From Acanthaster planci (Eukaryota > Echinodermata > Asteroidea > Valvatida > Acanthasteridae), in the NCBI RefSeq assembly GCF_001949145.1, contig NW_019091359.1, positions 2,974,110 to 3,038,109 of the forward strand: DNA of 64,000 bases, read 5' to 3'. How positions within the stretch are numbered: the stretch's first letter is position 1; each line of letters starts with the position of its first letter. Below, one piece after another: positions 1 through 12,405 of this stretch. A program made the translations under genes and the position numbers. The notes beneath the pieces are model-generated. The model had not been told where the DNA came from. It searched no databases and saw only the letters and a program-made list of their open reading frames with translations.

Positions 1-1210
1 AAGAAAAAGGACTAAGGATGGCATTCTGGTTATTTTTTTACACCCAATGGGAGACAAGGTGCCGTAATTTTTAACAGTGGCATAATCCTCCTACTGACTT
101 GAGAAAATGGCATCGTGGAAATTTTTAAGTCTGTACATCCATACAGTGTTTGTACACAAATTTTTTTGTAAGAAGTTTGTTGCCTGGGCATAGGGTATTA
201 AGGGTTAATGCATGAACCTGTACAGACAAACAGTTTTATGCGTCCTGTGATTGCATGTGAGAATGATTAATGATACCAAGACATGGCTATGGCTCTTCAC
301 AGCAAACTCACGTCAATCGAAGCCATAGCACTATTTTAACAAGGCCTGAGGCTTGACCTGAATCATGGGAGGTCATAGAGTGTCAGTTTATCTGATCTGG
401 GGAATACCGGTATGTTTGAATTAACCAGTACCATAAAATAATCCAGGTTACCAGGGGTGGGTTGGGGGAAATCTTTGAAATAGTGAGCACTGATGTATAA
501 TGATGTAATCCAGGTTGCTGTGGGTTTTGTGGGTTTTTTTTTAGAGTGACTGCTCTCCATTTTTGTGGTTGAGAATTCAAGACTCTCAATTTGAGTCCCA
601 CTATGTTTTGGAAATGCCTTTCTCCACATACAGCCGTGAGTTGTAATGTGGATGTGTTCTTAGGGCTGTAGAAGTTGACGTGGATTTGGGGAATAAATTA
701 CAGTACATGTATAGTTATTGTTTTAATATAAATCAATTATTTTACTGGTACCGGTATGTTGTCACCCGTGAAATCCATTTTTTTGGCAGTGTCGCTTGTC
801 TTTCAAGGCCGCATATATAGCACATTATAAATGCATCATATGAACGGCAAAGAAATCTTCAGCAATAATTTTTGTATATTGTGTGCTTGGATAGCCATTG
901 TTCATGAGCGATCATGTGGCCGGTGTGAAAATAATAATGTTCCACGTTCAACCTTGTAATACATTGCATGTTTAAAGTGCGTGTACATGAATGCTTTATA
1001 CTTTGATAGCAGCAACATTTTGTGCCCGGCACATGTGCAGTTATAACATGTTACGCTATAGTGATTTCATTCTGTTCCAGTTACCAATAATCATTTTGAC
1101 TTATTTGCAAGCACATACCCGGTAGTGGTAGTACGGAACAAACATATAATCGTATACGTGAACTGGTACATGTACATGTCATTGTAAATGTGGTAAAGCC
1201 AGAGTTCTAA

Positions 1211-1323
1211 CGACTCACTGATTTTTGTGACTCGAGTTGAGTCATTTACCTGTCAGGACTCGAGTCGAGTTGCAAAAAATTGTGACTCGAGTCAGACTCA
1301 AGTTGACTCATTGAATTGAGTCA
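1211..1323. repeat. GACTCGAGT-rich block
   Basis: Variants of GACTCGAGTC, GAGTTGAGTC and GACTCAAGTT recur many times in about 110 bases. The same vocabulary returns at 50757-50880, 51245-51305 and 52265-52435, so this is a dispersed repeat type and not a local accident. No terminal repeats were resolved here. Confidence 0.6.
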
Positions 1324-1672
1324 TTACAGCTGTGGGTGAAGCTCTCATGATATGAAAAGGTGATGGATGGAGGACACTGGGTTGATATTTGTGAATACTG
1401 CAGCCACCATGTTCCAAGCAAAAACCCTACTGCCTGATGTCAGTCCATATCAGCAGCATAGAGGACTGGGGGACATTTGAAGAGGGCGCATATCCCCATA
1501 AATTCAAGTTCATGTACCAGTAAATCATTAACCCCCACTTCTTGCCTCCACCCCTCCACAGAAATTTGGAAACTTACAAAGAAACTGACACATGTTGTAT
1601 TGTTAACAAAATATTGGTCCTCCCACCAACATGCAACTTCACTCTCACCTCGTCTCCCTAGTGACAACCCTG

Positions 1673-1868
1673 ACTACATGTACATGTGTACACGTACATG
1701 TACATGTGTACACGTACATGTATGTGTACATGTGTACACCTACATGGACATGTATATTGCAGGGTCATACCGGTACGGGTACCATGTGTACTGTGGACCA
1801 TAATATGTGTCGCTATGCAAGCTGGTGCATTGACCACATACATACTGTACATGTACATGTACATGTAA
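1673..1868. repeat. TACATGTA/GTGTACAC palindromic array
   Basis: Nearly continuous alternation of ACATGT, GTACAC and ACGTAC hexamers, all self-complementary, broken by CATACCGGTACGGGTACC near 1767-1782. It is the densest occurrence of a motif that recurs every few kilobases throughout the window. All three forward frames and several reverse frames stay open across it, which makes artefactual ORFs. Confidence 0.8.
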
Positions 1869-3065
1869 CTTCTTGTTGCTTGGCAACAACAAACCTCCCT
1901 CTCTTGGCTCAATGCACAGATTTTTTCATGTGATTCCTAGATATGCATTTGATAATGCACACATATCTGCATGTCCGGTGACCAGGTAACTACTATTAGT
2001 ACTGTAGAGGTACTGTACTGGTGCCAATCTCACCTGCCGGTCACACATTTGCGTTAAATATTTCTTTGACCAGTGAGGTGCACATTGTACAATGTCATGA
2101 CTCACAAAAATGCGCCCTCTTTAAGTAAATGCTTACGTAAGTTTGATGCTACTGTAGGAATGGATTCTTCTTGCATTACTGTGAACTGGTTTATCCATGC
2201 CCTGTGTGTTGACTATTGTAGTTGGTTTCATCCAAAACATTGTGTTCATTAAGTAACACCTGCAAAAATTGATGTTCATCAGTACTTAAATTGTATTGTT
2301 ATTGTTAACACTTCTTGCAATGAAAGCAAGGATTCTTCAAAAGGGCTTACACAACGGGCACCCAGCTGGACCAAGAGAGGGCACAGTATTCTCTTTGGTG
2401 GTAACTGCGCATTGCTGGTTCACGAACAACTAGGAAACGCAAGGATTGCATCAACAAAATGAACACTGCAGTGCCGTTATTTTAGGAAAAATAACAGCTG
2501 TGCATTTCAAAAGACTGACAGGCTGTTTTGGGAACAAGGGCCAAACCTTACACTCATTGTGCCGTTCTTTCTCTTCTAAGGTTGTTTAGGGAGGTTCAGA
2601 GTTCCCAACACCTGCTTAGATGAGATGGCCAGTGACTTGTATGACTCACAAGAATTAATCTTTCCTCAAGGAACTGTTAGACAAAATATGGATGTGGTTT
2701 GATACATGTACATGTAATCGACGCACCGCTTCTCACTGGGGGAAAAAATGCCAGTAACTCAGAACGACTGGCATTTCTGGGGTGTTCTATATTTGGAACA
2801 ATTATTCATCACTTGACTCCAGTAACAACACAGTAATTTTGTTGGGTTTAAGATCAGGGTTTACATGAATTGTAGATAGAACTTTCATGATGCTATTAGG
2901 GTCTATGGTACATGTACATGTAATGTACATGTATACTCCCTCTCTGAATCACAAAAAAGCCAGTTTTTTTAAAGGTCATAACTAAAATTTCATTGACATG
3001 CCTTTGTTTAGTCCTGTTGTGTTCAAAACATCTCCGAATCAGAAAATTGGCCAAATTAATGTACT

Positions 3066-3602
3066 NNNNNNNNNNNNNNNNNNNNNNNNNNNNNNNNNNN
3101 NNNNNNNNNNNNNNNNNNNNNNNNNNNNNNNNNNNNNNNNNNNNNNNNNNNNNNNNNNNNNNNNNNNNNNNNNNNNNNNNNNNNNNNNNNNNNNNNNNNN
3201 NNNNNNNNNNNNNNNNNNNNNNNNNNNNNNNNNNNNNNNNNNNNNNNNNNNNNNNNNNNNNNNNNNNNNNNNNNNNNNNNNNNNNNNNNNNNNNNNNNNN
3301 NNNNNNNNNNNNNNNNNNNNNNNNNNNNNNNNNNNNNNNNNNNNNNNNNNNNNNNNNNNNNNNNNNNNNNNNNNNNNNNNNNNNNNNNNNNNNNNNNNNN
3401 NNNNNNNNNNNNNNNNNNNNNNNNNNNNNNNNNNNNNNNNNNNNNNNNNNNNNNNNNNNNNNNNNNNNNNNNNNNNNNNNNNNNNNNNNNNNNNNNNNNN
3501 NNNNNNNNNNNNNNNNNNNNNNNNNNNNNNNNNNNNNNNNNNNNNNNNNNNNNNNNNNNNNNNNNNNNNNNNNNNNNNNNNNNNNNNNNNNNNNNNNNNN
3601 NN
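3066..3602. other. Assembly gap (537 N)
   Basis: Run of N. A coding-looking segment starts immediately after the gap, so part of an exon may be missing here. Confidence 0.99.
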
Positions 3603-3713
3603 AGTACATGAGGCTGCAGAGTATGAGACTGCATTAGAGGGAGATTTGGAACTTCGCAAAATTGGGACACTGATAAAGCAATATCGGAATGCGGATAAGG
3701 CAACATTGGGATG
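3603..3713 (+). CDS. Orphan exon, 3' part, product unrecognised
   Basis: Only one of the three forward frames is open. It reads about 36 residues rich in charged amino acids (ALEGDLELRKIGTLIKQY is the core) and looks alpha-helical. It ends at a good donor, ATG|GTGAGT, with two bases of a codon left over; the 5' end is lost in the gap. The next plus-strand exon (21393) needs one leftover base, not two, so the two cannot be spliced directly. It is either from a different gene or there is at least one unseen exon between. I do not recognise the peptide. A chance open frame remains possible because only 111 bases are visible. Confidence 0.35.
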
Positions 3714-3817
3714 GTGAGTTTGGGTTGGGTTGAACAAAATGAAAATTGACTTTGCATTGGGCAAACAAACCCTGTCTACACACCTGCAAGTATCACAGAT
3801 CAAGCAATATACATTTG

Positions 3818-3895
3818 TTAACCCTAACAGTCTCAAATCACCTGATTTCAATATGATTTTACATACATGTACAACCCTCCACGAGAGTTAAGGTT
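3818..3895 (+). repeat. Short foldback element, TTAACCCTAAC type
   Basis: Begins TTAACCCTAACAGTCTC, has a core TTCAATATGATTTTACATAC and ends GAGAGTTAAGGTT, so the ends are roughly complementary. Related copies lie at 12343-12405 and 28455-28525 in the opposite orientation and at 33005-33070 in the same orientation. Confidence 0.55.
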
Positions 3896-6800
3896 GAAAT
3901 AATTTGGTTGTTGTACATGTACACAAGTTGGGACAACAAAACAGTTCAGTATTTTACAGTACAAGGACATCATAGAGGTCACTTGCTCATTGCCAGGGTT
4001 ACTGTTTTATGCTTTCTATCACACACCAGTTTGGCATCTCAGATCTTGAGATCTCAGAATACTCCATAAAGCTAAAAATTAAAAAAAATGATAAAAATAT
4101 ATATGCAGTAGGCTGCTATTACCTGTATAGCCCACTGCACTGTAGCCTTCTGTATACATACATTATGATTTAATTTTGGAGCTACCTGCACCTGTATAAT
4201 TTTTGGATATTCTGTAATCAAATGGTGAGCAATGTGCTGCCAGTTTAGAGTAATGTAAATTTATTTTGCAAGAGAAACAAACTGCTGCTAAGGAATAGCG
4301 TGTGACCTTAACAGGAAGTGACCTGTATCCCCTTACACTGTCATGGACTAGTTTCCGTTTGTAAGTAAGTTTTTACTCTTGTTTTTGGTTACAAATCGTA
4401 AGGGAATCAGTTTTTGTTTTGAATTTACAGCCTCGACTTGAGGTACACCTGAAATTTCTGTCCATGTACTGAGCCTGACACCGCAGACTTCAGGAGTTGA
4501 TATCCTGCAACATGCCCCTCTCCTTTTAATGCATCACAGAATCAGTGATTCACTTGTCTTCCCCCCTTTCCCACCTTTACAAGGTGATAAGATGAGCTAA
4601 TCCCTCATAAATTACATGGAGGAAGACGGGAAGTGCAGCCATTGCTCAACATGGCAAGTTGTTTTCATGACATCTTTTGGTTCATAGATACATTCAGTAT
4701 GTGCATGTCTTGAAGAAGTACATCCTCAGGTCTTTACGTATTGATGAGGGGACATTATCATTAGGAATGTGAGAGAGGAGCCTTTGTATTGGGCATAAAA
4801 AAGTTGTCCCCCAAAATGATTTTGGTCCCGGACATGTCTAGTCGCCGCAACTACAGAAGTGTTATTGGTCACTTTTCATTTCATCCAATAAGAGCTCTAG
4901 ATAGTACAGCACGTCATGCATAGTGGAGGGATATTAATCTATCCCAGGGCCTTGTAAGGGTGATTGGAATAAGTGAACAACAACATTTACATGTACATGT
5001 ACATCAGATTCATAGATTGGATATTTATATTTATCTTTATGATATGTGAGGAAGAGTTTGTCAAACGTCTGAAGAGATTTCATTGCTTACCATGATGTAC
5101 ATGTACCGTGTTGTGACAGTTATCAGCTCTCATGTGTACATGCGGATAAGGTTTAGTTTACAAATATTCAACTTACCCATTACCCCATGTGAACGAAAGC
5201 TGTTCAAGGATTGGAGGCCAATTTGTGAATTGCATCCAGAGATGTAATTTACACAATCAAAATGGAACATACTGCCACTGAACTCGTTAATTGAAAATGT
5301 GGGTCAAGCAAGCATGGAAAGAGAAAAAGAAAGCGATTACAAAAAAAAAAAAAATGGATGTCTACTGGTAGGTTCATTTTTACAATAGGAGGAATTGCTT
5401 TCAGTTCAGATATTAATAATCTACAAATTTTTGCTTCCAAATTTTGTTACTTGATACACGGACATACCGGATACTGATACATAACTACATGCAGGTACCG
5501 GGTCAACCAAGAAACCTATCAATATTAATGTTGTACAGCCTTGGAATATATCACAATTTATAATGGAGCCAGCAGATCAGCAGACAGAAACTACGGTACT
5601 TAATGAAAATTGAAAAATCAGATGTACAGTATGTACATGCTTATGTATACATTTTTAAATATAAGCTACTGTAATAACATTGTAAGTGTACCATTTGGAC
5701 ATAGGGTGCACCTTGAAGTGTTTGAATTTTAATCTGTTCAAACAGAACAGCGCAAGTAGGTGATCAATACCCAAATGGTCTTTCAGTCCATTAAAATGCA
5801 GACATAATAAAGTGGCTGCAAAATTGGAAGAAAGGATCTGTCCAACATCTGCCTCAAGCTTTCACATTCCCGTGCATTGGCGGTGATGTATGCATGCATG
5901 TAAAGGCAGATCCACCCAGGTCAGGTTGTGATTTTCTATGCTGAACTCGTGCATATTTTTTCTTTCGTTCTTTTGGCATTTGCTAAGTGGCGTCTGCTGG
6001 CTTGGTTCACACACAGGGCAGTGATTCATAGCTGCATACTCGATGGGTTTAAAGTGTCTTCCTATGTGCCATGGATCCATTTTAATCCAAGAAGTACGGT
6101 TAGATTTCAACAGAGCAGCCCTCATGTGGATGAATTTGATCCTATTCGGTCATGACTCATGTACATGTATACTGGTATTTTCCTTTTTAGGGTGTTGTTG
6201 GCATTTTCCCCCAATAGAATGTTTAGATGTAGGTAAACTTGTGTTGCAATCGCATTACCGTATTAAAGGGAATCTATCCTGTTATTCATCCCAAAGTTAT
6301 AGTTTACACAGATTCAAGAGACACAATTTATAACCAGAAATTCCTTGTTACGAGGTTTTCATTAATGTGACCCGTCTGCTTGAAATTTTAAATATCATTT
6401 TTGGCTTATGCAGAATGAGTGATTTCCTATTGTATTTGGCATGTTTGTGGTATTGAGTATTTTTTTTAGTAATGCTGATAGTGTAATGTAATATTGCATA
6501 GCGCCACCATTTGGTGAGTGCCAATCAAAGAAACTGACAGGTCTGGTTTGTGAAGTGGGCCCTCTGTTGTTCAGATCTGGTCATTACATAATCAAAGATT
6601 TGCCACGTGGTGTGAGGGCAAGCAGCATACTGTATGTTGTGAATTCATTTTGAATCACCATGAGTGCCTGACTTCTGTGCCAAGGAGGGAACACCTCTGT
6701 GCCTGTCTCCCAAGAGAAGCATACCTAATTTCCACACTTGGTACATTTGAAGTACTTCTAACAATCCCTAAAAAGTAGAAACGTTTCTGAAATCTGTTTT

Positions 6801-9800
6801 CAGGTTTGCTTGTCATTTGCCTTCTGCGTAGGCCATCAATCATGAATTGAGAAATGTTGCACAAACTGGAGTACTGGGGTACATGGAACTTGGAATTTCC
6901 TTGGTTTTTTTTTTCTTTCTGTTTTCCCAGTTTAACGTGTGCTGCAACATGCATACATACTGGTGAACATTAGGACTCAACCAATTAGCACCACCCCATA
7001 TTCTAGGCACATTGTCATCAGTAGCGAATCACTTGAAGCACATGTTTTTCAAATTTGACATTCAGACTATTCTCTACATGTACTGGTGCATCACTGCTTG
7101 TTGTGAAAGCTTGTTTACTAGTGGACAGTAATGAAACCATTGTCAAACCAATGTGAGACACTGTCTGTACATAGTCAGTTGAAATCTTGTTCTGAAATTC
7201 GGACCAGAAATAATGGGTTACTTGGACATTTAAAAATGCCTCTGCCTGGGTTTGTAGCTCTATGCTTGTACTCTATCCTTGTGAGCATTAATTGTACATG
7301 TATTAAAATGTACATGTAAGTTCACTTCAGGTTTTACAACATTCATAAAACTGATTCAGTTTGATTTAATTTATCATAACTGTCAAGTTAAAAAACATGA
7401 AAATTGTGTTGATGATATGTTGTACTGTAAACATCAGGATATGGGTGCCACATAGTCACGGAGTATTCACACAGCATGATTTTGTTATTAACATGCGTAA
7501 TCTTTTTTCTTTGAGTTTAACTGCCCTTAGACAATACAATAAATCTCTCCTGTGAAGGATTGGATGGATGATTGTGTTTAGACACATAGTTTCCCTAGTG
7601 AATTAATGTCAGCACAAACTTTGAGCTAGATCTGTGGGAACGTGCATGTAAAATGTTGAAAAGAGAGACCTAACTTTGAAGTACTATAGAAATCCTGCTA
7701 ACGCAATGTTTCTAGTTTATTTTACTTTTGGCAGACCAACGAATTATCAAGATCATTAGAATATAAATTAATTTCCCTCCTGTTCATGGCAATATTTGTT
7801 GTACAGTTTACAAATTCCCTGTCCATGTTCCTTTTGGAGAGCCTCCTTGAAAATCAAGTCTTCCACATTGAAGTTTCATGTTTTCAGCATTAGGTAATTG
7901 AATTTTCTTGCGAGACAAAAATTTCATCCAGTGGATAAGAGGGAGTAAAGAGGTCCGAGGTTTTGAATTTTGAAACCACTACAGTCCTGATTCATATCAA
8001 TCCTCACATAAACACACAATGAACACAATTTGGAAGACCAGATGGATTCAGGATTTCATTTCTGTCAAAAATAATGAGTTTCTTCCGATTTTTCTTGACA
8101 TATTTCATAGAATTTTCCAGTAGGGGATTTGCCAGTGGACTACAAAGGAACCAAGAACCCAACAAGACCCAAAGCTTTCCAGTAACAATGCTGTTAGAGT
8201 TAATAGTTAATCCAGTCATTTGCTGGCTTTGTAAATAGTGGGTGACTTATCACAGTTTATTTATGACTTACCAGAGTCCCCTACTCAGGAACTGAAATCA
8301 ATGGTTGCCTGTCTGATGCAGAGATAGGCTGTGGGAGTTTATCTGACTTGAAGTTAATCCCCCTGTTTTGTGTAATGACCAGGTAATCATTACTGGACTT
8401 AGTCTCCTTAGAACTACGTGCAGTAACCCTTCCAAGGCATTTTGGTTACCTTGCAAAATTCCCACATCACTTCACACTGTGCAGGAAACCAGTGGCACAT
8501 TCTTTGTACTTTGGTTTCCAAGGGTGTCAAGGCCCATAGTGATTAGGCTGAACCTTCCTTTATCCTGCAAAATCCTCCAACCCTGTTGATGGATTTTGAA
8601 GGATATGGGACATCTAGAATAAGTTTAAATGGGGCGTATTGAAGTGAAGTGAAATGAAGGCAAATCTTGTCGTGCAAGATTGGGCCAAATGTAAAAATTT
8701 TAATTGCATTTGCACCCAAAAGGAAAGGGAGTGGATACCGGAATGCAAGGACAATTACTGGTAGGAATGCGGAAACCGCTCTTTATGTCTTACATGTTGA
8801 TCAAGATTGATTTGTTCTTTGGAAATTGGAACAAGACTTCTTACAAGAGTTCAATTATGTTTAATTATGCTATGCATTACCGGTATGCATTAAAAAAAAA
8901 TGGGTTCTTGGTGGTAGGTTGAAATCCATTGATAGATTGCCTTTCTATTGAGAGAACTTTTTCAATTGTAAACAACTGCCCAAAAATCATGTGCAAGAAT
9001 TTTTCAATGTCAAGGAAATTCAAGAGTACATCTCTATACCTTTGGCTCCTAGTCTAATCTTTATGCTGTGGTTAATACTAGCAGAGTAGTGGGTAACCCT
9101 TCGGGGAGGCATATTCCATGAAAGAAAGCCAATCCTTGGACTTAAAATCTAAATTCAATTCCAAAATTGATCTTATTTTCTGTCCTTTCCCATGGAGGCA
9201 TTTGTAATGCTGTTAGCCCTTGCATGAATTTTTTATGGTGTACATGTACGTTTATTCGTATTTCTATGTTTCTTAAGCACTCCTTCATCATCTGAGGCGT
9301 GAAATGAGATGTTTGAATGCAAGATTTGGAGTAATAACAGAATATAAAATGCATTTTAAGTTTTACAGGTATGCTTATGGGCAATTATTATTTATTTTGG
9401 AATGATCAATTTCTTTTTTCAAAATGATGACGCCAGGTGGTATAGAAAGCAGGGTCCAGTCTCAATAATGGATGGTTCTCAGACACTAGGTAAACTATTG
9501 ATGGGGCTCTTTGTCTAGTCAGATGCTGCTCCATTTTGATGCTGCCAGAGATACCCCAGGGATGGTCAGTTTCCCCATGAGTGGTGCCCAGTGGCCTTGG
9601 GTAAAGCCATTAGGGGATGTCAAACTATTCAACCTGTTGTCTGAGTTCTGGTTGGAATTTTTGAATGGGCATTTGTTTGTGAATTATGAAAGGGGTGCGT
9701 GGTACCTACTCCAGCCCTCTTACTCTGGTACAGTAAGGTGAAATGACTACATGTACAGTACATGTACAGTGTTCATGTACATGTACACCCATGCAGCATC

Positions 9801-10459
9801 AGAGTAGACTTGTGCAAGTCAGTCAAGGCTCAGGTTTTTAAGAGTCTGTTCACAATCACATCTGCATGAAGCGTGCATTGACCTACATGTAGATTTCAAT
9901 CCAAAGTATTGATGCATTGTTACCAAATGGCAAATATGTGTGTTCATTTACCGGTATTTGCATGTTTTGTCTATAATCTGAAACAATTTGGCCGGAAGTA
10001 AAATATATTCAGCTGAAAATTTTGGCCAGTAAAGTTGATAGTCTTACCCTGATATTTGAGAACAGTGTTTGACATGACACATGCACTAAGGTGGACTTGT
10101 TGACCATACATAAGCACATTAATTGACATGTGTAGATAATTGGTAATGATTTGATATACAGTGTACATATATGTGTACATGGAGATGCATTTAAATCGTA
10201 CCATACCGGTGGTTTGATTTTGGTCATAGGTCACATACATAGATATGTATGTACTGTACTTTTGAAGGCTAACATTTTGAGGAATTTGGATTTGAAACAC
10301 ATTATTACTGTCTGTATGGAGGACTTGGACAAGTCTTTGGAATTCCTGACCCCACTAGTGATCAGAATGCAACAGTTATGTAACACACAGACATGGCAGG
10401 ACCTTGTGCTGCTCTGCATGTGTTTATTAGGATGATGTCTCTGAGGAGCCTAATATAGG

Positions 10460-10500
10460 GTGTACACATACATGTACACATGTACAATGTACACGTACAT
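10460..10500. repeat. TACATGTA array
   Basis: GTGTACACATACATGTACAC and following bases form overlapping palindromes. Same motif class as 1673-1868. Confidence 0.6.
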
Positions 10501-10896
10501 TGAATTTGCCACACACTGCCTTTGTGGGTGATGAGATTTTTTACATGTCTGGGGGGAAATGCAAAAATGGGCCATGATTTATGGGCGCCGCATGAAGTAA
10601 ATGAGAAACGTGTGGAAGAGGGTTTCCCTATTAAATTTGTTTTCATTTATTCTTCATTTACACCGAATTATATGCAGTAAAGATATAACAGGAAGGCAAA
10701 TGGTTGTGGATGGGTTCCCTTAGAAGCAGTGCTTGTCAAGTGAGTAGGAATCCCATTAGGAATAATACACATTATTGCAAACAATACAATAGTTATGACA
10801 AACAAGTTGACGAGAAGACGGTAAGACATGTTAACAGTAAGTCTTGTAACCCTGTAAGACACAAAAACTGAATGATATTCGATAGAATTCGAATAC

Positions 10897-11390
10897 TCAC
10901 TTAAGTTTAGCTTTATATTTACATTTGAATGTTTGTAGGTTCTCTAGATTCTTTATAGAGGCGTCTAAGGAATTCCACAGCCTGGGGCCCTCGTGCTTGA
11001 CTGCATTTTGTGTAAGAGTAGTACGTGCAAAAGATTGATGAAGTTCCATGTGCTGTCTGGTGATGCGCTTCTTCATTTTTGATAAACATAAAACAAATGG
11101 ATTTAGGTAATTTTTTAGTGTTGAACTGGTGCATGAGGATCCCAAGCTGAAGGAAATATATATCCTATACTTTGAGAGTTTTGTACAAATAAAACGGCAG
11201 ACTACTATGTTCAAGGATCATGTGGGTGGCAGAGTGGATCATTCTTAAACCTTTTTTTGGGCAGTTTAAGTATTCTACTGTTCTAATGTTGCCTGGTGAA
11301 TTCTCTTCCTTTAATTTTGATAAACTATTTTGATCAATATTTGGTCCATGTGCTGGTACCAAGCTAAGGCTTAGGGTAATCATTGAGAAA
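10897..11390 (-). pseudogene. Decayed non-LTR retrotransposon, reverse transcriptase C-terminus
   Basis: Read on the minus strand, the frames carry pieces typical of the end of LINE reverse transcriptases of the CR1/L2/jockey kind. In order these are a KKGLRMIHSATH segment (the usual KRALRII block), LGIFMHQFNTKKLPKSICF (the usual YQLGIFMYK.....LP block) and, in another frame, ITRQHMELHQSFARTTLTQN followed by GPRLWNSLD (the usual RxGPxLWNSLP block), with a stop at 10897. Frame changes between the blocks show that it is dead. Upstream RT motifs are absent, so it is 5' truncated as LINE copies usually are. The family was assigned from motif memory without alignment. Confidence 0.65.
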
Positions 11391-12342
11391 GGAATAATTT
11401 AAACCTTCAAAGTAGGCATTTTCAAATCATGATGCTGCTGATTGCCGGCTTAATTGGCAAATGTCTTATCTTTGTAAAATGTAAGGCCACTTTTCACAAA
11501 ATTTCTTCACCTGTGACTTCAACTGAAAAATATGGAGGGTTTTTCCCTGACAACTTTGAGCATTTCAAGGAAGCAAACTGGTATTTAGGCATTCTGAAAT
11601 TAGGAATAATTTTATGCCTACGTGCATTTAATGTTAGATTGCTAAACATGTTAAAATTACTCTTCTAAACTCTGGTTGGATAAGCACTAGATATCAATTT
11701 TGGTGAACAAATACCATGAACTGTCTGATTTTAGCAATCACCATCTTATTTGACAATAAACTTGGCTCAGTGTAAGTAAAACTATGAATTTTCAAAAACA
11801 AGCTTCATTCTAGCTGTCATAAAATCCATCCATTCTTGAACTGAATACACTGCATTGCTGCAGAAGACTTTTTGTAACCCACTCATAAAAATATGTCAGG
11901 GTTATGTTGAGCCTGCATGTGTGCATCTAGTGTTCTTGCTAGGTCAGCCCTGCTGAAGTTTGGACATCATGCAGGCTCTGCATGCACTGAGACCATATTA
12001 TTATGTAACTTGTTTAACAGGTAGTGAGTTGGGTCAACATGTTTCAAGGTCTCCAAGCTACAGGACTGAAGAATATTATGAATTGGTTCTCTGTGTGTGT
12101 GTGCATGTGGGGGAGGGAGCAGGGTGTTCCTTAATGCTTCCCTGAAGTTGTTGCCAACTGAAAAATCCTGAGGAAGGATACAGGATAGAAGGGAGAGAGT
12201 GATTGTAAACTCAAAACAATAGTAATGGCATACGTGTTGACATTTAATCAAAATTGTTTTGTGGTTTCGGGAAAATAAAGTGGTTGTTTTGATTTTTTAA
12301 ATAAAACTCTGTCAACACTACACTAACACAAGGCTGCTTTTT

Positions 12343-12405
12343 ATTAATCCTCTGGGTGTGTGTAAAATCATATTGAAATTGGAGGATTGAGGATTGTTAA
12401 GGTTA
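12343..12405 (-). repeat. Short foldback element, TTAACCCTAAC type
   Basis: Reverse complement contains AACCTTAACAATCCTCAATC, then TTTCAATATGATTTTACACA and CCCAGAGGATTAA, closely matching the core of the copy at 3818. Confidence 0.5.

Larger units (their letters stand above)
1..3065. other. Non-coding 5' flank with short repeats
   Basis: No exon with usable splice sites and coding character was found on either strand. Longest open frames are about 100 codons and consist largely of translated TACATG repeats. The stretch contains a CTCGAGT-rich block (1211-1323) and a long TACATGTA/GTGTACAC array (1673-1868). It could be intergenic or the intron of a gene whose exon follows the gap at 3066-3602. 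Confidence 0.6.

Noticed and set aside
1477-1933. Overlapping 60-108 codon frames on both strands
   Set aside because: Translated TACATG repeats (Tyr/Met/His/Val/Cys runs); not coding.
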